Shown here in pieces: positions 8,477 through 16,765 of a DNA stretch of 40,758 nt (positions are counted from its first letter, which is position 1; every line of letters starts with the position of its first letter). The stretch lies in the NCBI GenBank assembly GCA_937925815.1, contig CALAMQ010000091.1:1-40758 (forward strand), in the 5' to 3' direction. Made by a program: the position numbers and the translations under genes. The notes beneath the pieces were generated by a model, which was given only the letters and a program-made list of their open reading frames with translations, did not search any database and was not told where the DNA came from. The DNA comes from an uncultured Granulosicoccaceae bacterium (lineage in GTDB: Bacteria; Pseudomonadota; Gammaproteobacteria; CALCKW01).

Positions 8477-10303
8477 ATGGCTGTCCCCCCTCGGTCGCGA
8501 GGCCACAACCGGCGAAAAGCGCAGGCCATGGGCCCGCGCGAAGCGGCGCAATTGGCGCAATCGGGTTGTGTGCGCTCGCTTGCCGACGCTGAAAAGCTGA
8601 GCGTGCACTTTGGCAACAGCGCGCCGTCATTAGACGGCGACACCGCAACTTTGCCCGCGGCTGCCACCGACATGACTCCTGAGAAGCGGCGGTTGTGGCG
8701 CGGGCAGGCGGATTCGGTGGCGTTGGAGAAACGCTACCACGACGCAGCCAAACACCGACGTCTTGCACCGGGAAGCGGGCCGTCCAAGGCGGTGTTTGAT
8801 CGGCTCGAGGCGGTGCGGCTCGAAGCGCGCGGTTGCGCCGAGTACGCGGGTGTTGGAGACAACCTCGACGCGGCGCTGAGCGACCGCTTTCAATACTTGC
8901 TCGACAACCCCGATAGCGGCTACTCGCCGCTCGCCGAAGCACTCGCGCTGCATGCGCGCGAGCAACTCACTGGTCGCGCCACACCGGACGTCGCGAGCGA
9001 CATCCACGCCAAATACCGCACGTGGCTCGACCAACACGTCAAGCTCGACGTCAGTCGGCTTTCGCAGGCCCTCGACGACCAAGAAGCCTTCGCGATGGCG
9101 GTCTCAGACTTGCTCGCCGGGCTCAAGCTTGGGGACGGCGACAGCGAAAACGCCGAGAGTGGCTCAGCGTCAAGCGAACCACCACCGGACAGCGAGGGTG
9201 ACGACACGCCGCCCGAAGACGGTGGAGAGGCCGATGACGACGACGGTGGGGAGGCCGATGACGGCGACTCCGACCCGGACGCCGACAGCGATGACGAGCT
9301 CGCTGACCCCGGTGACGAGGACCAGGATGGCGAGGCGCCCAATGCCCCAGACCGCGCCAGGGCGGACAAAAAGCCCGAGACCTACGCGGTCTACTGCGCT
9401 GATTTTGACGAAGTGGTACCGGCTGAAAAGCTCGCGCACGGTTTTGAACTCGACGAATTGCGTGAACAGCTAGACCGCCTGCTCGGTGATCAGCAAGTTG
9501 CCATCGGTCGAGTGGCCAACCGCTTGCAGCGGCGCTTGCTCGCGCAGCAAGAACACGCGTGGCAGGTTGATTTGGAAGAAGGTGTGCTCAACACCGCGCG
9601 GCTCACGCGTGTGATCACGCGGCCGGAGCGGCCACTTGCGTTCAAGCAGGCCCACGCAGTGCCCTACCGCGACACGGTTGTGACCTTGCTGCTCGACAAC
9701 TCGGGATCGATGCGTGGCCGGCCGATTGCCATGGCGGCATCGTGCGCTGACATACTCGCGCGCACGCTAGAGCGCTGCGGCGTGCGCACCGAGGTGCTCG
9801 GCTTCACCACCCGTGCATGGAAGGGCGGGCAGAGTCGTGAGCGCTGGCAGCAAGAGGGCTCACCGCGCAACCCTGGCCGGCTCAATGACCTGAGACACAT
9901 CATCTACAAATCGGCAGATGCCCCGTGGCGTCGATCACGCCGCAATCTTGGGCTGATGTTGCAAAAAGGTCTGCTCAAAGAAAACATCGACGGTGAAGCG
10001 TTGAACTGGGCGCACAATCGCTTGCTCGCGCGGCCGGAGCGGCGGCGCATCTTGATGATGATTTCAGACGGCGCCCCGATAGATGACAGCACACTGTCGG
10101 TAAACGCTGGCAAATACCTCGACCGCCACTTGCGCGAGGTCATAACCCGAGTGGAGCAACAGTCTCCGGTGGAGCTGGTGGCCATTGGTATTGGCCATGA
10201 CGTGACCCAGTACTACCAGCGCGCGGTTACCATCATCAATGTCGATGAACTCGCCGACGTCATGACCCAGGAACTCGCGTCATTATTTGACGCGCCGGTC
10301 TGA
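8477..10303 (+). CDS. cobT: Aerobic cobaltochelatase subunit CobT (VWA protein)
   Basis: A 608-aa protein with the CobT architecture. An N-terminal helical domain is followed by a very acidic, low-complexity linker (about residues 210-300, runs of D/E/G/S) and a C-terminal von Willebrand A domain. The VWA MIDAS motif DNSGSM is at 407-412. [23 protein letters not shown] and [15 protein letters not shown] are typical CobT blocks. It pairs with CobS, whose gene ends four bases before this start. In the cobaltochelatase the pair works on CobN. The acidic linker produces a long serine-rich open frame on the other strand, which is an artefact. A role as a general MoxR/VWA-like chaperone pair is possible if the genome lacks CobN. 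Confidence 0.93.
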   Translation: MAVPPRSRGHNRRKAQAMGPREAAQLAQSGCVRSLADAEKLSVHFGNSAPSLDGDTATLPAAATDMTPEKRRLWRGQADSVALEKRYHDAAKHRRLAPGSGPSKAVFDRLEAVRLEARGCAEYAGVGDNLDAALSDRFQYLLDNPDSGYSPLAEALALHAREQLTGRATPDVASDIHAKYRTWLDQHVKLDVSRLSQALDDQEAFAMAVSDLLAGLKLGDGDSENAESGSASSEPPPDSEGDDTPPEDGGEADDDDGGEADDGDSDPDADSDDELADPGDEDQDGEAPNAPDRARADKKPETYAVYCADFDEVVPAEKLAHGFELDELREQLDRLLGDQQVAIGRVANRLQRRLLAQQEHAWQVDLEEGVLNTARLTRVITRPERPLAFKQAHAVPYRDTVVTLLLDNSGSMRGRPIAMAASCADILARTLERCGVRTEVLGFTTRAWKGGQSRERWQQEGSPRNPGRLNDLRHIIYKSADAPWRRSRRNLGLMLQKGLLKENIDGEALNWAHNRLLARPERRRILMMISDGAPIDDSTLSVNAGKYLDRHLREVITRVEQQSPVELVAIGIGHDVTQYYQRAVTIINVDELADVMTQELASLFDAPV

Positions 10304-10369
10304 GCAGGTCAAGAGGCGACCAAATCGGACGCTAGCGGTGGGAACTGTGATCCCAACTGGAGTGAGTCC

Positions 10370-10462
10370 GTGTCTGATACAGCTATCACCACCGCCTGGT
10401 TTTTCGTTGCTGTTTTGTGCGTTGCGGGCGCTTGGGCAATCGAATACGCCCCGCACGTCTGA
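10370..10462 (+). CDS. Possible 30-aa single-span membrane peptide
   Basis: GTG at 10370 has GGAG seven bases upstream (10359-10362) and opens a 30-codon frame ending in TGA. The peptide starts MSDTAITTAW, followed by FFVAVLCVAGAWAIEYAPHV. It has one hydrophobic stretch of about 18 residues, long enough to cross the membrane. It sits in the 270-bp gap between cobT and the HAMP protein gene, on the same strand. The good ribosome site and clean hydrophobic profile support a real small gene. Conservation cannot be checked here, and a frame this short can be chance. Confidence 0.35.
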   Translation: MSDTAITTAWFFVAVLCVAGAWAIEYAPHV

Positions 10463-10497
10463 GGCTGTCGCCTGAGCCCCAACGACCGTGAGTCTGT

Positions 10498-10523
10498 CGC
10501 GGTCGCGATCAAGATCGACCGCG
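10498..10523 (+). other. Strong hairpin upstream of the HAMP gene
   Basis: CGCGGTCG(CG)ATC and GATCGACCGCG pair across an AA loop, with a two-base bulge in the left arm. No T run follows, so it is not a standard intrinsic terminator. It may be an RNA processing or stabilising element, or a protein site, between cobT and the HAMP/protease pair. Confidence 0.4.
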
Positions 10524-10573
10524 CGGCGCCGACATAGAGCGAACCAGCCCGGCGATACCGTGAGCCACGAGCC

Positions 10574-11182
10574 ATGAGCCAGAACCGCTCCAGTGATGCG
10601 TTTTATATCAAAGCGCTTCTGACCGACAAGACCTTTCAAGCGCGCGAAATACGCCGTGTACTGGTGTTTGCGGTGGTGTATGCGGTGATCACAACGGCGC
10701 TGCTTGGCGTTTTTTACCATTACATGATCGGCGGCCTTGTCGCTGGCGTGTCGCCGTTGTTGTTTGCGGCCGAAGACATGGACAAGCTCGACCAACAACT
10801 GCCGGGCATGGTGGAGACCTTGGCGCGCTGGTTGGTGATCATGTTGGTGCTGAATCTGTCCATGACCGTCGCTGTCGGTGTGTACATCGTGCGCCGGCTC
10901 GGCGGTCCGCTGCTCGCGATCAAGCGCGTTGTGCGTCAGATTGGCGAGGGTGACATGACCACCCGTTTGCGTCGCGGCAGCGATGAGAAATTTGGTGATC
11001 TATTCGACACACTGACCCGCACAGTCGAAACGCTGCACGAGCGAATTGCTTCAGCAAAAGATCACCTCAACGACCTTGAAGCGCAAGATGTCAACGCTTC
11101 AACCCGCGCTTCGATTGAAGCGCTCGCAAACGATTTGCGTCATTTCAAGACGGCCGCCGACGATGGCGCGCCCAAGACCTGA
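10574..11182 (+). CDS. Two-span membrane protein with HAMP domain and no output domain
   Basis: A 202-aa protein with two predicted membrane spans. The first is near residues 29-53 (VLVFAVVYAVITTALLGVFY) and the second near 85-107 (WLVIMLVLNLSMTVAVGVYIV). A HAMP-like segment follows (RRLGGPLLAIKRVVRQIGEGD, about 108-160) and then a short helical tail. The loop between the spans, about 30 residues, would face the periplasm. There is no kinase, cyclase or chemoreceptor signalling domain, so it would need a partner to pass on a signal. Its stop lies three bases before the start of the zinc protease gene, which makes co-transcription nearly certain. A link to export, processing or control of that protease is an inference. 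Confidence 0.75.
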   Translation: MSQNRSSDAFYIKALLTDKTFQAREIRRVLVFAVVYAVITTALLGVFYHYMIGGLVAGVSPLLFAAEDMDKLDQQLPGMVETLARWLVIMLVLNLSMTVAVGVYIVRRLGGPLLAIKRVVRQIGEGDMTTRLRRGSDEKFGDLFDTLTRTVETLHERIASAKDHLNDLEAQDVNASTRASIEALANDLRHFKTAADDGAPKT

Positions 11183-11185
11183 GTC

Positions 11186-13360
11186 ATGTCTGTTTCATTG
11201 CGTCTGCTGAGAATAGGCGCCGCCTGTGTCTTGTGCGTTGTGGCCGCAGGGCAGGCTGTGCTCGCCAATGACCAAATTTACCACCAGGCCAAAGTGCTTG
11301 AAGGTCTCGCCGACTACGACGGCGCGCGCTCGCTCTACTCAGACTTTTTGAGCACACAGGGCGACGAGGACTTTCAACGCCGCGTGCGCGTTAAGTTGCC
11401 GGTGTTGCAAGAGGCGATCAAGATTGGCATCGACGGGGCGTTGCCGCTTTATCTCGACGCGCTCGACGCGCGCGACCAAAGTCGCAACAGCGAAGCGATT
11501 TTGGCCCTGACAGAGATCGGTGAGCGCTTCCCGAGCAGCCACCTCGCCGACGACGCGCTGTACCTTACCGGCTACATCCTGCTTATGGATAAGTTTGATT
11601 TTCGTGCGGCCCGCACGCAAATGATTAGATTGCGTGAGCAGTACCCCGACAGCAGCTATGTTGATTCCTCTCTGTACATTGAAGCAATCGCGCTTGAGCA
11701 GTCTGGTGAGACAGACGCGGCCAGGCGTGCCTTCAAGGCACTGCGCGACCGTCACGCATTGGTCTCTCTCGACAGTGTCAATTTCGTGTTGCCCAAGACC
11801 TCATTGCAGTCGCGTCTGTGGTTTGACCGAGCGGCGAGCCGTTTAGAGCATTTGGATCAACAGTTGCTCGAATCCAGCCGGATTGTGGCCCAGTCGTTTT
11901 TGAACAACGGCAAGTATGAGCGGCGCGTGGTCATTCGTGTGGCCGGCACCAAGCTGCCACTTTTGCTCAACCCCAGCCTTGTCTTTCGAAATACACGCTT
12001 CGTCAACGAATTCAACGAACCAATATCCACGGGACGGTTGCAGGCGTTTGACGGTGTGATCGAAAACCGCCCCGGCTCGTGGGCGCGAGTGGTGTTTGAC
12101 GGAGATGACGTTCAAGGCGTCATCCGCGATGGCAGCCGCCAATTCGATCTAAAGACCGATACCGCGACCGGCACGCTCGTCGAATACAATTCTTTGCTCG
12201 CTGACAGCGACAAAATTGCCACCGGAGAGGGCGCCGCTGACCACGCGCATGCGCCGCTCGCGTCCTCGCGTAAACCCGGGATCACACTCGACAGCGCAGT
12301 ACCGGGTGGTGGTGTGGTGGACCGTGTTGTCAGGATGTCGCTGGTGATTGACAGCCAGTACGACGACTACACTAATGGCCAGGGCCTGTTTGAAGCGATG
12401 ACCGTGACCGCAATTGCAGACGGGCTCTATCGCGATGAGCTCGGGCTTGCGTTGCAGACAGATTCAGTGGTGCTGGTCACGGCCGCTGGCGATGATCCGA
12501 TGAATGTCGGTGATGCGAGCATGGATGAGATCCTTCACAATTTCCGCAACTACAGACGCACAACCGACGCAATTTCGAAAGACTCAAGCTTGGTGTATTT
12601 GCTCTCGGGCAACCGCAGTAACGACAACCAAGTCGGGCTTGCATTTATCAATGTCGCGTGCCGCACAGACGGTTATGACGTCAGCGCCGCGACCCCCTAT
12701 CGCCAAAACTACCTGTTGGCCGCGCACGAGATGGCGCACAATCTTGGCGCAGAGCACGACACTGACACCCAGTGCGCCTCAGACAATTCCAAAATCATGT
12801 CGCCATTTTTCAGCGCCGACACCACACAAGAATTCTCGAGTTGTTCACGCATTGCGATCAGTCAAAATATGCAGGGCAGTTGCCATGCCCCGGCGATTGA
12901 TTTTCAAGCCACGGTCAGTCAAGCGAGTGATTCCCACCTGACCGCGTGGGTGAGCAACAACGACCCGACTCGCCCGGCGAGTGCAGCGCTGCGGGTGTCA
13001 GTGCCAGAAGCAGAACTTGACGCGCTGCCGCCAGGGTGTACACAAGCGGCCGGTGGTGACATCGTGTGTGAGCTCGCAACCCTCGCCGCAGGTGACGTCA
13101 AGTCGATTGAATTTGCGTTGCACTACGATGACAACGCGCCGGCTGAACGCACCGTTGATGTCAACGTCGAACCGCTTTCAGTTGAAGACGCGCTGGTGTT
13201 CAACAACGCCGAGCGCGTGACCCGACAAGCGGGGAGCGCCTACCTCGGCGGTGAAGTGCCAACCGGTGCGCCGAACTCGGGTGGTGGGGCATTTTCACTC
13301 GCCGACGCCGCACTGTTGTTGCTGTTGCCGCGCGGATTGGGGTTGCGACTGCGCAAATGA
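11186..13360 (+). CDS. Secreted adamalysin/reprolysin-like zinc metalloprotease with GlyGly-CTERM-like tail
   Basis: A 724-aa exported protein. The signal peptide covers about residues 1-27 (ending AVLAND). Residues 30-210 look like TPR/Sel1-type helices (DGARSLYSDFL, DDALYLTGYILL). Residues 240-330 resemble an adamalysin propeptide (FDGVIENRPGSWARVVFDGD). The catalytic domain is about 380-565. Its zinc site is HEMAHNLGAEHD (H514, E515, H518, H524), with a Met-turn candidate in SKIMSPFF and an FSSCS block typical of M12B enzymes. A beta-sandwich-like region follows. The last 26 residues run from GGGAFSLADAA through a leucine stretch to a basic end, as in GlyGly-CTERM sorting tails cut by rhombosortase. 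It is the second gene of a pair with the HAMP protein. Substrate is unknown. Confidence 0.85.
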   Translation: MSVSLRLLRIGAACVLCVVAAGQAVLANDQIYHQAKVLEGLADYDGARSLYSDFLSTQGDEDFQRRVRVKLPVLQEAIKIGIDGALPLYLDALDARDQSRNSEAILALTEIGERFPSSHLADDALYLTGYILLMDKFDFRAARTQMIRLREQYPDSSYVDSSLYIEAIALEQSGETDAARRAFKALRDRHALVSLDSVNFVLPKTSLQSRLWFDRAASRLEHLDQQLLESSRIVAQSFLNNGKYERRVVIRVAGTKLPLLLNPSLVFRNTRFVNEFNEPISTGRLQAFDGVIENRPGSWARVVFDGDDVQGVIRDGSRQFDLKTDTATGTLVEYNSLLADSDKIATGEGAADHAHAPLASSRKPGITLDSAVPGGGVVDRVVRMSLVIDSQYDDYTNGQGLFEAMTVTAIADGLYRDELGLALQTDSVVLVTAAGDDPMNVGDASMDEILHNFRNYRRTTDAISKDSSLVYLLSGNRSNDNQVGLAFINVACRTDGYDVSAATPYRQNYLLAAHEMAHNLGAEHDTDTQCASDNSKIMSPFFSADTTQEFSSCSRIAISQNMQGSCHAPAIDFQATVSQASDSHLTAWVSNNDPTRPASAALRVSVPEAELDALPPGCTQAAGGDIVCELATLAAGDVKSIEFALHYDDNAPAERTVDVNVEPLSVEDALVFNNAERVTRQAGSAYLGGEVPTGAPNSGGGAFSLADAALLLLLPRGLGLRLRK

Positions 13361-13377
13361 TTCAGGCGTCAAGGTCC

Positions 13378-14064
13378 TCAGACGCCGATGTACTGCTGGC
13401 TGATATCGGGGGTCATTGCGGTTATTTCACCGGCCCAGACCGAGCGGCCTCGCTCTAGGATAACTGCGCGGTCAGAGACCCGGGCGAGTTCATTGAGCGA
13501 CTTGTCTATTAGCAAAATAGCGAGCCCAGATTCGCGTTTTAAGGTGTTGATTGCGGCCCAGATTTCCTGACGAATAATCGGAGCCAATCCCTCGGTCGCT
13601 TCGTCGAGCACCAGCAGCCGAGGGTTGGTCATCAAGGCCCGTCCAATCGCCAACATTTGCTGCTCACCGCCAGACAGCGTCGAGGCGCGTTGCGCCATGC
13701 GCTCACCGAGCCTGGGGAAGAGCGCCGTCACGCTGATGAGAGTCCAATCCCCTGGTCTTGCCGCAGCGATGAGGTTATCGCGCACATTTAAACTGGCAAA
13801 ACACCTGCGCCCCTCTGGCACCAGACCCACGCCCAAGCGCGCAACGCGGTGACTTGGGAGACAGTGCAGTGACTGGCCTGCAAAACGAAGCTCCCCGTGT
13901 GACGCGATCATCCGGCAAAGGGCCTTGACCGTGGTGGATTTGCCCATGCCATTGCGGCCCATCAGCGCGACCACTTCGCCTGCATTAACCGATAAGCTGA
14001 CGTCGAATAGCGCCTGACTTGGACCGTAGTGCGCGCTCAGTGACTCGACCTCAAGCAAGCTCAT
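13378..14064 (-). CDS. livF: Branched-chain amino acid-type ABC transporter ATP-binding protein LivF
   Basis: A 228-aa ATPase with Walker A GRNGMGKST (36-44), the LivF-type signature LSGGEQQMLAIGRALM and a Walker B segment LLVLDEATEGLAP. Most LivF proteins have LDEPSEGLAP, so the proline-serine to alanine-threonine change is a small variation. It is the last gene of the minus-strand operon (binding protein, LivH, LivM, LivG, LivF) and overlaps livG by four bases. It would sit on the cytoplasmic face and drive import with LivG. The 3' end converges with the protease gene 17 bases away, and no terminator is visible between them. Confidence 0.93.
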   Translation of the reverse strand: MSLLEVESLSAHYGPSQALFDVSLSVNAGEVVALMGRNGMGKSTTVKALCRMIASHGELRFAGQSLHCLPSHRVARLGVGLVPEGRRCFASLNVRDNLIAAARPGDWTLISVTALFPRLGERMAQRASTLSGGEQQMLAIGRALMTNPRLLVLDEATEGLAPIIRQEIWAAINTLKRESGLAILLIDKSLNELARVSDRAVILERGRSVWAGEITAMTPDISQQYIGV

Positions 14065-14810
14065 GTTGCGTCCCCGAGGTAGGCCTCGCGCACCGCAGCG
14101 CTGTTGCGGATTTCGGCGGCGCTGCCCGTGGCGATGACTTTTCCGTAGACCAACACACTGATGCGGTCGGCCAGTGCGAAAACCGCATCCATGTCGTGCT
14201 CGACCAGCAAAATGGGCGCCTCTAATCGCAGCCCGTCGAGGAACGCCGTCAGGGTTTTGGAACCCTCGGCGCCGAGGCCAGCCATGGGTTCATCCATGAT
14301 GAAGGCTTTGGGTTCTAGTGTGAGCGCCACGGCCACTTCGAGCTGGCGTCGTTGGCCGTGACTGAGATTTGCGCAGACGGTGTCGCGGTGCTCGATCAGG
14401 CCGACGCGTTCAAGCGCGGTGTCGGCGCGGGCAATCAGCGTTGGCGTTTGCTGCGCGTTGCGCCACATGCGCCAGCTGATGCCTCGCGAACCGATGGCGC
14501 CGAGCACGGCGTTTTGCAGCACCGTGTCTTCCATTGCCAACTGCGACACCTGAAAGGTGCGCGCAATGCCGGCGCGCGCACGCGCGGCGGTGTCAAAGAT
14601 CGAGATGTCACGGCCGAGCAATTCCACTCGGCCGCTGTCAGGTCGAAGCGAACCGCAGATCTGCTGAATCAAGGTTGATTTGCCGGCGCCGTTTGGCCCG
14701 ATCACGGCGTGGATTTCGTCTGGGAGCAGGGTGATCGAGACGTCGTCGGTTGCGCTCAGCGCACCGAAACGCTTGCACAGCTTATGCGTGGTGAGAACGG
14801 CCTCAGACAC
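14061..14810 (-). CDS. livG: Branched-chain amino acid-type ABC transporter ATP-binding protein LivG
   Basis: A GTG at 14810 gives 249 aa, beginning VSEAVLTTHKLCKRFGALSA, in line with LivG proteins of about 250-260 aa. The in-frame ATG at 14969 would add 53 residues that lie wholly over livM and look unlike the family. GTG 14816 is an alternative start. The protein has Walker A GPNGAGKST, the LivG-type signature LSHGQRRQLEVAVAL and Walker B KAFIMDEPMAGLG. The LSHGQ form is normal for LivG. It overlaps livM by eight bases and livF by four, consistent with translational coupling. It pairs with LivF to energise the LivHM channel. Confidence 0.92.
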   Translation of the reverse strand: MSEAVLTTHKLCKRFGALSATDDVSITLLPDEIHAVIGPNGAGKSTLIQQICGSLRPDSGRVELLGRDISIFDTAARARAGIARTFQVSQLAMEDTVLQNAVLGAIGSRGISWRMWRNAQQTPTLIARADTALERVGLIEHRDTVCANLSHGQRRQLEVAVALTLEPKAFIMDEPMAGLGAEGSKTLTAFLDGLRLEAPILLVEHDMDAVFALADRISVLVYGKVIATGSAAEIRNSAAVREAYLGDAT

Positions 14811-15789
14811 GCGCACCGTCCTGTCCGGTGAGCAAACCCAGCACGCCGCCGCGACCAAACAACACGATTCCAAGCAAAATTGCGCCAAGAGCGATGTGCC
14901 AGTACTCAGTGAGCCCGCCGAGTAAGTGTTCAAGGGCGACGAACACGCAGGCGCCAATAACCGGCCCAATCAGGCGCCCAACGCCGCCGATGATCACCAG
15001 TACGATCAGCTCGCCTGACAGCTGCCAGCTGAACATGGACGGTGAAACAAAGCGATTGAGGTCAGCGAAAAGCGCACCGGCGAGTCCTGTGATGGCGCCG
15101 GACAATGCAAAGGCCACCAGTTGCAATCGCACCGGGCGCAGGCCGACCGCCTCGGCACGAGCGCGGCTCTGACGTGTGGCGTTCAGTGCGACGCCAAAAG
15201 CGGAGCGCTGTACGCGGGCGGTGACAAACAGCGTGAAGCACAACAACCCGAAGCAGAGCAAGAAAAACTGGATTGGGTCGAGTGTGTTGAGGCCTGGAAA
15301 CTGGTTGCGAACGTAGATGGACACACCGTCCTCGCCGCCGTAGGTTGACCACGATATGGCGAAGTAATAAAACATTTGGCCAAAGGCGAGCGTGATCATG
15401 ATGAAGTAGACGCCGCTCGTTCGCAGTGAGAGCAAGCCAATCAAACACGCGGTGATGGCAGACACGATGATGGCGACCAGCCAGATAACCGGCATGGAAT
15501 TCGTGCCGTCAATCACGCCAATCCCGAGATTCAGTTCAGTGTAGTTCTGGGCGTGGAAGGCGAGGATTGCCATGGCGTAGCCGCCGAGCCCAAAAAACAC
15601 AGCGTGACCAAAGCTCACCAAACCGCCGATGCCGAGCAGAATGTTCAGCCCGACCGCAGCCAGCGCAAGCACCGCGGCGCGTGTGGCGAGCGTGATAGTG
15701 AAGGGTTCATCAGTCCACCATGCGAACGCCGGAACCGACAGAAGTGCGAGCAACACAGCTGTGTTGACAGCTGTTTCATGAATTCTCAT
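14803..15789 (-). CDS. livM: Branched-chain amino acid-type ABC transporter permease LivM
   Basis: A 328-aa inner-membrane protein rich in hydrophobic spans. It contains the LivM landmarks AAVGLNILLGIGGLVSFGHA near residue 40-60 and the coupling-loop region (RSAFGVALNATRQSRARAEA, about 190-215) that docks on the ATPases. LivM and LivH together form the translocation channel. It overlaps livH by four bases and livG by eight. The loop between spans near residues 80-100 (YTELNLGIGVIDGTNSMP) is periplasmic. Substrate specificity is set by the binding protein, so 'branched-chain' is a family label only. Confidence 0.92.
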   Translation of the reverse strand: MRIHETAVNTAVLLALLSVPAFAWWTDEPFTITLATRAAVLALAAVGLNILLGIGGLVSFGHAVFFGLGGYAMAILAFHAQNYTELNLGIGVIDGTNSMPVIWLVAIIVSAITACLIGLLSLRTSGVYFIMITLAFGQMFYYFAISWSTYGGEDGVSIYVRNQFPGLNTLDPIQFFLLCFGLLCFTLFVTARVQRSAFGVALNATRQSRARAEAVGLRPVRLQLVAFALSGAITGLAGALFADLNRFVSPSMFSWQLSGELIVLVIIGGVGRLIGPVIGACVFVALEHLLGGLTEYWHIALGAILLGIVLFGRGGVLGLLTGQDGARV

Positions 15790-16706
15790 GCGCGCGCCCC
15801 AAACAGCCCGGACGGCCGCCAGACCAGTACCGCCCCCATCAAGATGTAAATGCTCATCGAGGCGAGTGCCGAGCCGGTTCGCTGGGCGGCGCCGGGTTCG
15901 AGAAAGAGTGCGAAGAGTTCGGGTAAGAAGACACCGCCCAAGGTGTCCGTCAATCCAACCAATAGGGCGCCCACAAAGGCGCCGCGTATCGAACCGATGC
16001 CGCCGATCACGATCACCACAAACGCGAGGATCAACACCGGTTCGCCCATGCCCACTTGCACGGATTGAATGGCGCCGACAAGCGCGCCGGCGAGTCCGGC
16101 GAGGGCTGCGCCGAGTGCGAAGACGATGGTGTAGAGCTTTGAGATGTCCACCCCGAGTGCCGCGATCATCTCGCGGTCATTTTCGCCTGCTCGGATTTGC
16201 GTGCCGAGGCGGGTGCGCTCAATTAGGCACCACAAGCCGAGCGCAACCACCAGACCAATGACAATCAACGCCAGTCGGTACTTGGAATAGGCAATGCCAC
16301 CTGGAAGTGTGATGGGGCCTGCAAGTGCGCTCGGAATGTCGAGGTAGAGCGGGAAGGAGCCGAATACCAAGCGGGTGCCTTCGGAGAAAATCAGTATCAG
16401 CGCAAAGGTCGCGAGTACTTGATCAAGGTGCGGCGCACGATACAGCCGCCGAATGATGAGGGTCTCAACCAGTGCGCCAGCGAAGGCCGCAGCGGTCAGT
16501 GCTGCAACCAGGGCCGCGAGAAAAGATCCGGTCAGGTTTGCGACCGTTGAGGCGGCGAAGGCCCCAACCATGTAGAGCGAGCCATGCGCGAGGTTGATCA
16601 GGCCCATGACGCCAAAAATCAGTGTGAGCCCGGCGGCCATCAAGAACAACATGATGCCCAACTGCAGACCGTTCAGGATCTGTTCAATGATCAGGATGGT
16701 GGACAT
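15786..16706 (-). CDS. livH: Branched-chain amino acid-type ABC transporter permease LivH
   Basis: A 306-aa membrane protein. The opening EQILNGLQLGIMLFLMAAG and the block LTLIFGVMGLINLAHGSLYM are hallmarks of LivH permeases. The coupling segment (ERTRLGTQIRAGENDREMIA, about 164-183) faces the ATPases. It is the first permease of the operon. A strong hairpin separates it from the binding-protein gene upstream. It overlaps livM by four bases at its 3' end. The substrate is undefined by this subunit. Confidence 0.92.
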   Translation of the reverse strand: MSTILIIEQILNGLQLGIMLFLMAAGLTLIFGVMGLINLAHGSLYMVGAFAASTVANLTGSFLAALVAALTAAAFAGALVETLIIRRLYRAPHLDQVLATFALILIFSEGTRLVFGSFPLYLDIPSALAGPITLPGGIAYSKYRLALIVIGLVVALGLWCLIERTRLGTQIRAGENDREMIAALGVDISKLYTIVFALGAALAGLAGALVGAIQSVQVGMGEPVLILAFVVIVIGGIGSIRGAFVGALLVGLTDTLGGVFLPELFALFLEPGAAQRTGSALASMSIYILMGAVLVWRPSGLFGARA

Positions 16707-16724
16707 TGAAGTTGCCGCAGAGCG

Positions 16725-16757
16725 GCACTCGCCTCGGCCCAGTGCCGAGACGAGTGC
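16725..16757 (-). other. Strong intercistronic hairpin between binding-protein gene and livH
   Basis: A 14-bp stem pairs GCACTCGCCTCGGC with GCCGAGACGAGTGC, with one mismatch and a five-base loop. It fills most of the 59-bp gap between the substrate-binding protein gene and livH. The minus-strand sequence after it is not T-rich, so it is unlikely to be a full terminator. A hairpin in this place usually protects the upstream message, giving more binding protein than permease. Confidence 0.7.
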
Positions 16758-16765
16758 GCAGTTGC

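Noticed and set aside
8920-9369. 149-aa Ser-rich minus-strand frame within cobT
   Set aside because: It is the reverse complement of the Asp/Glu-rich CobT linker, which gives serine-rich translation automatically.
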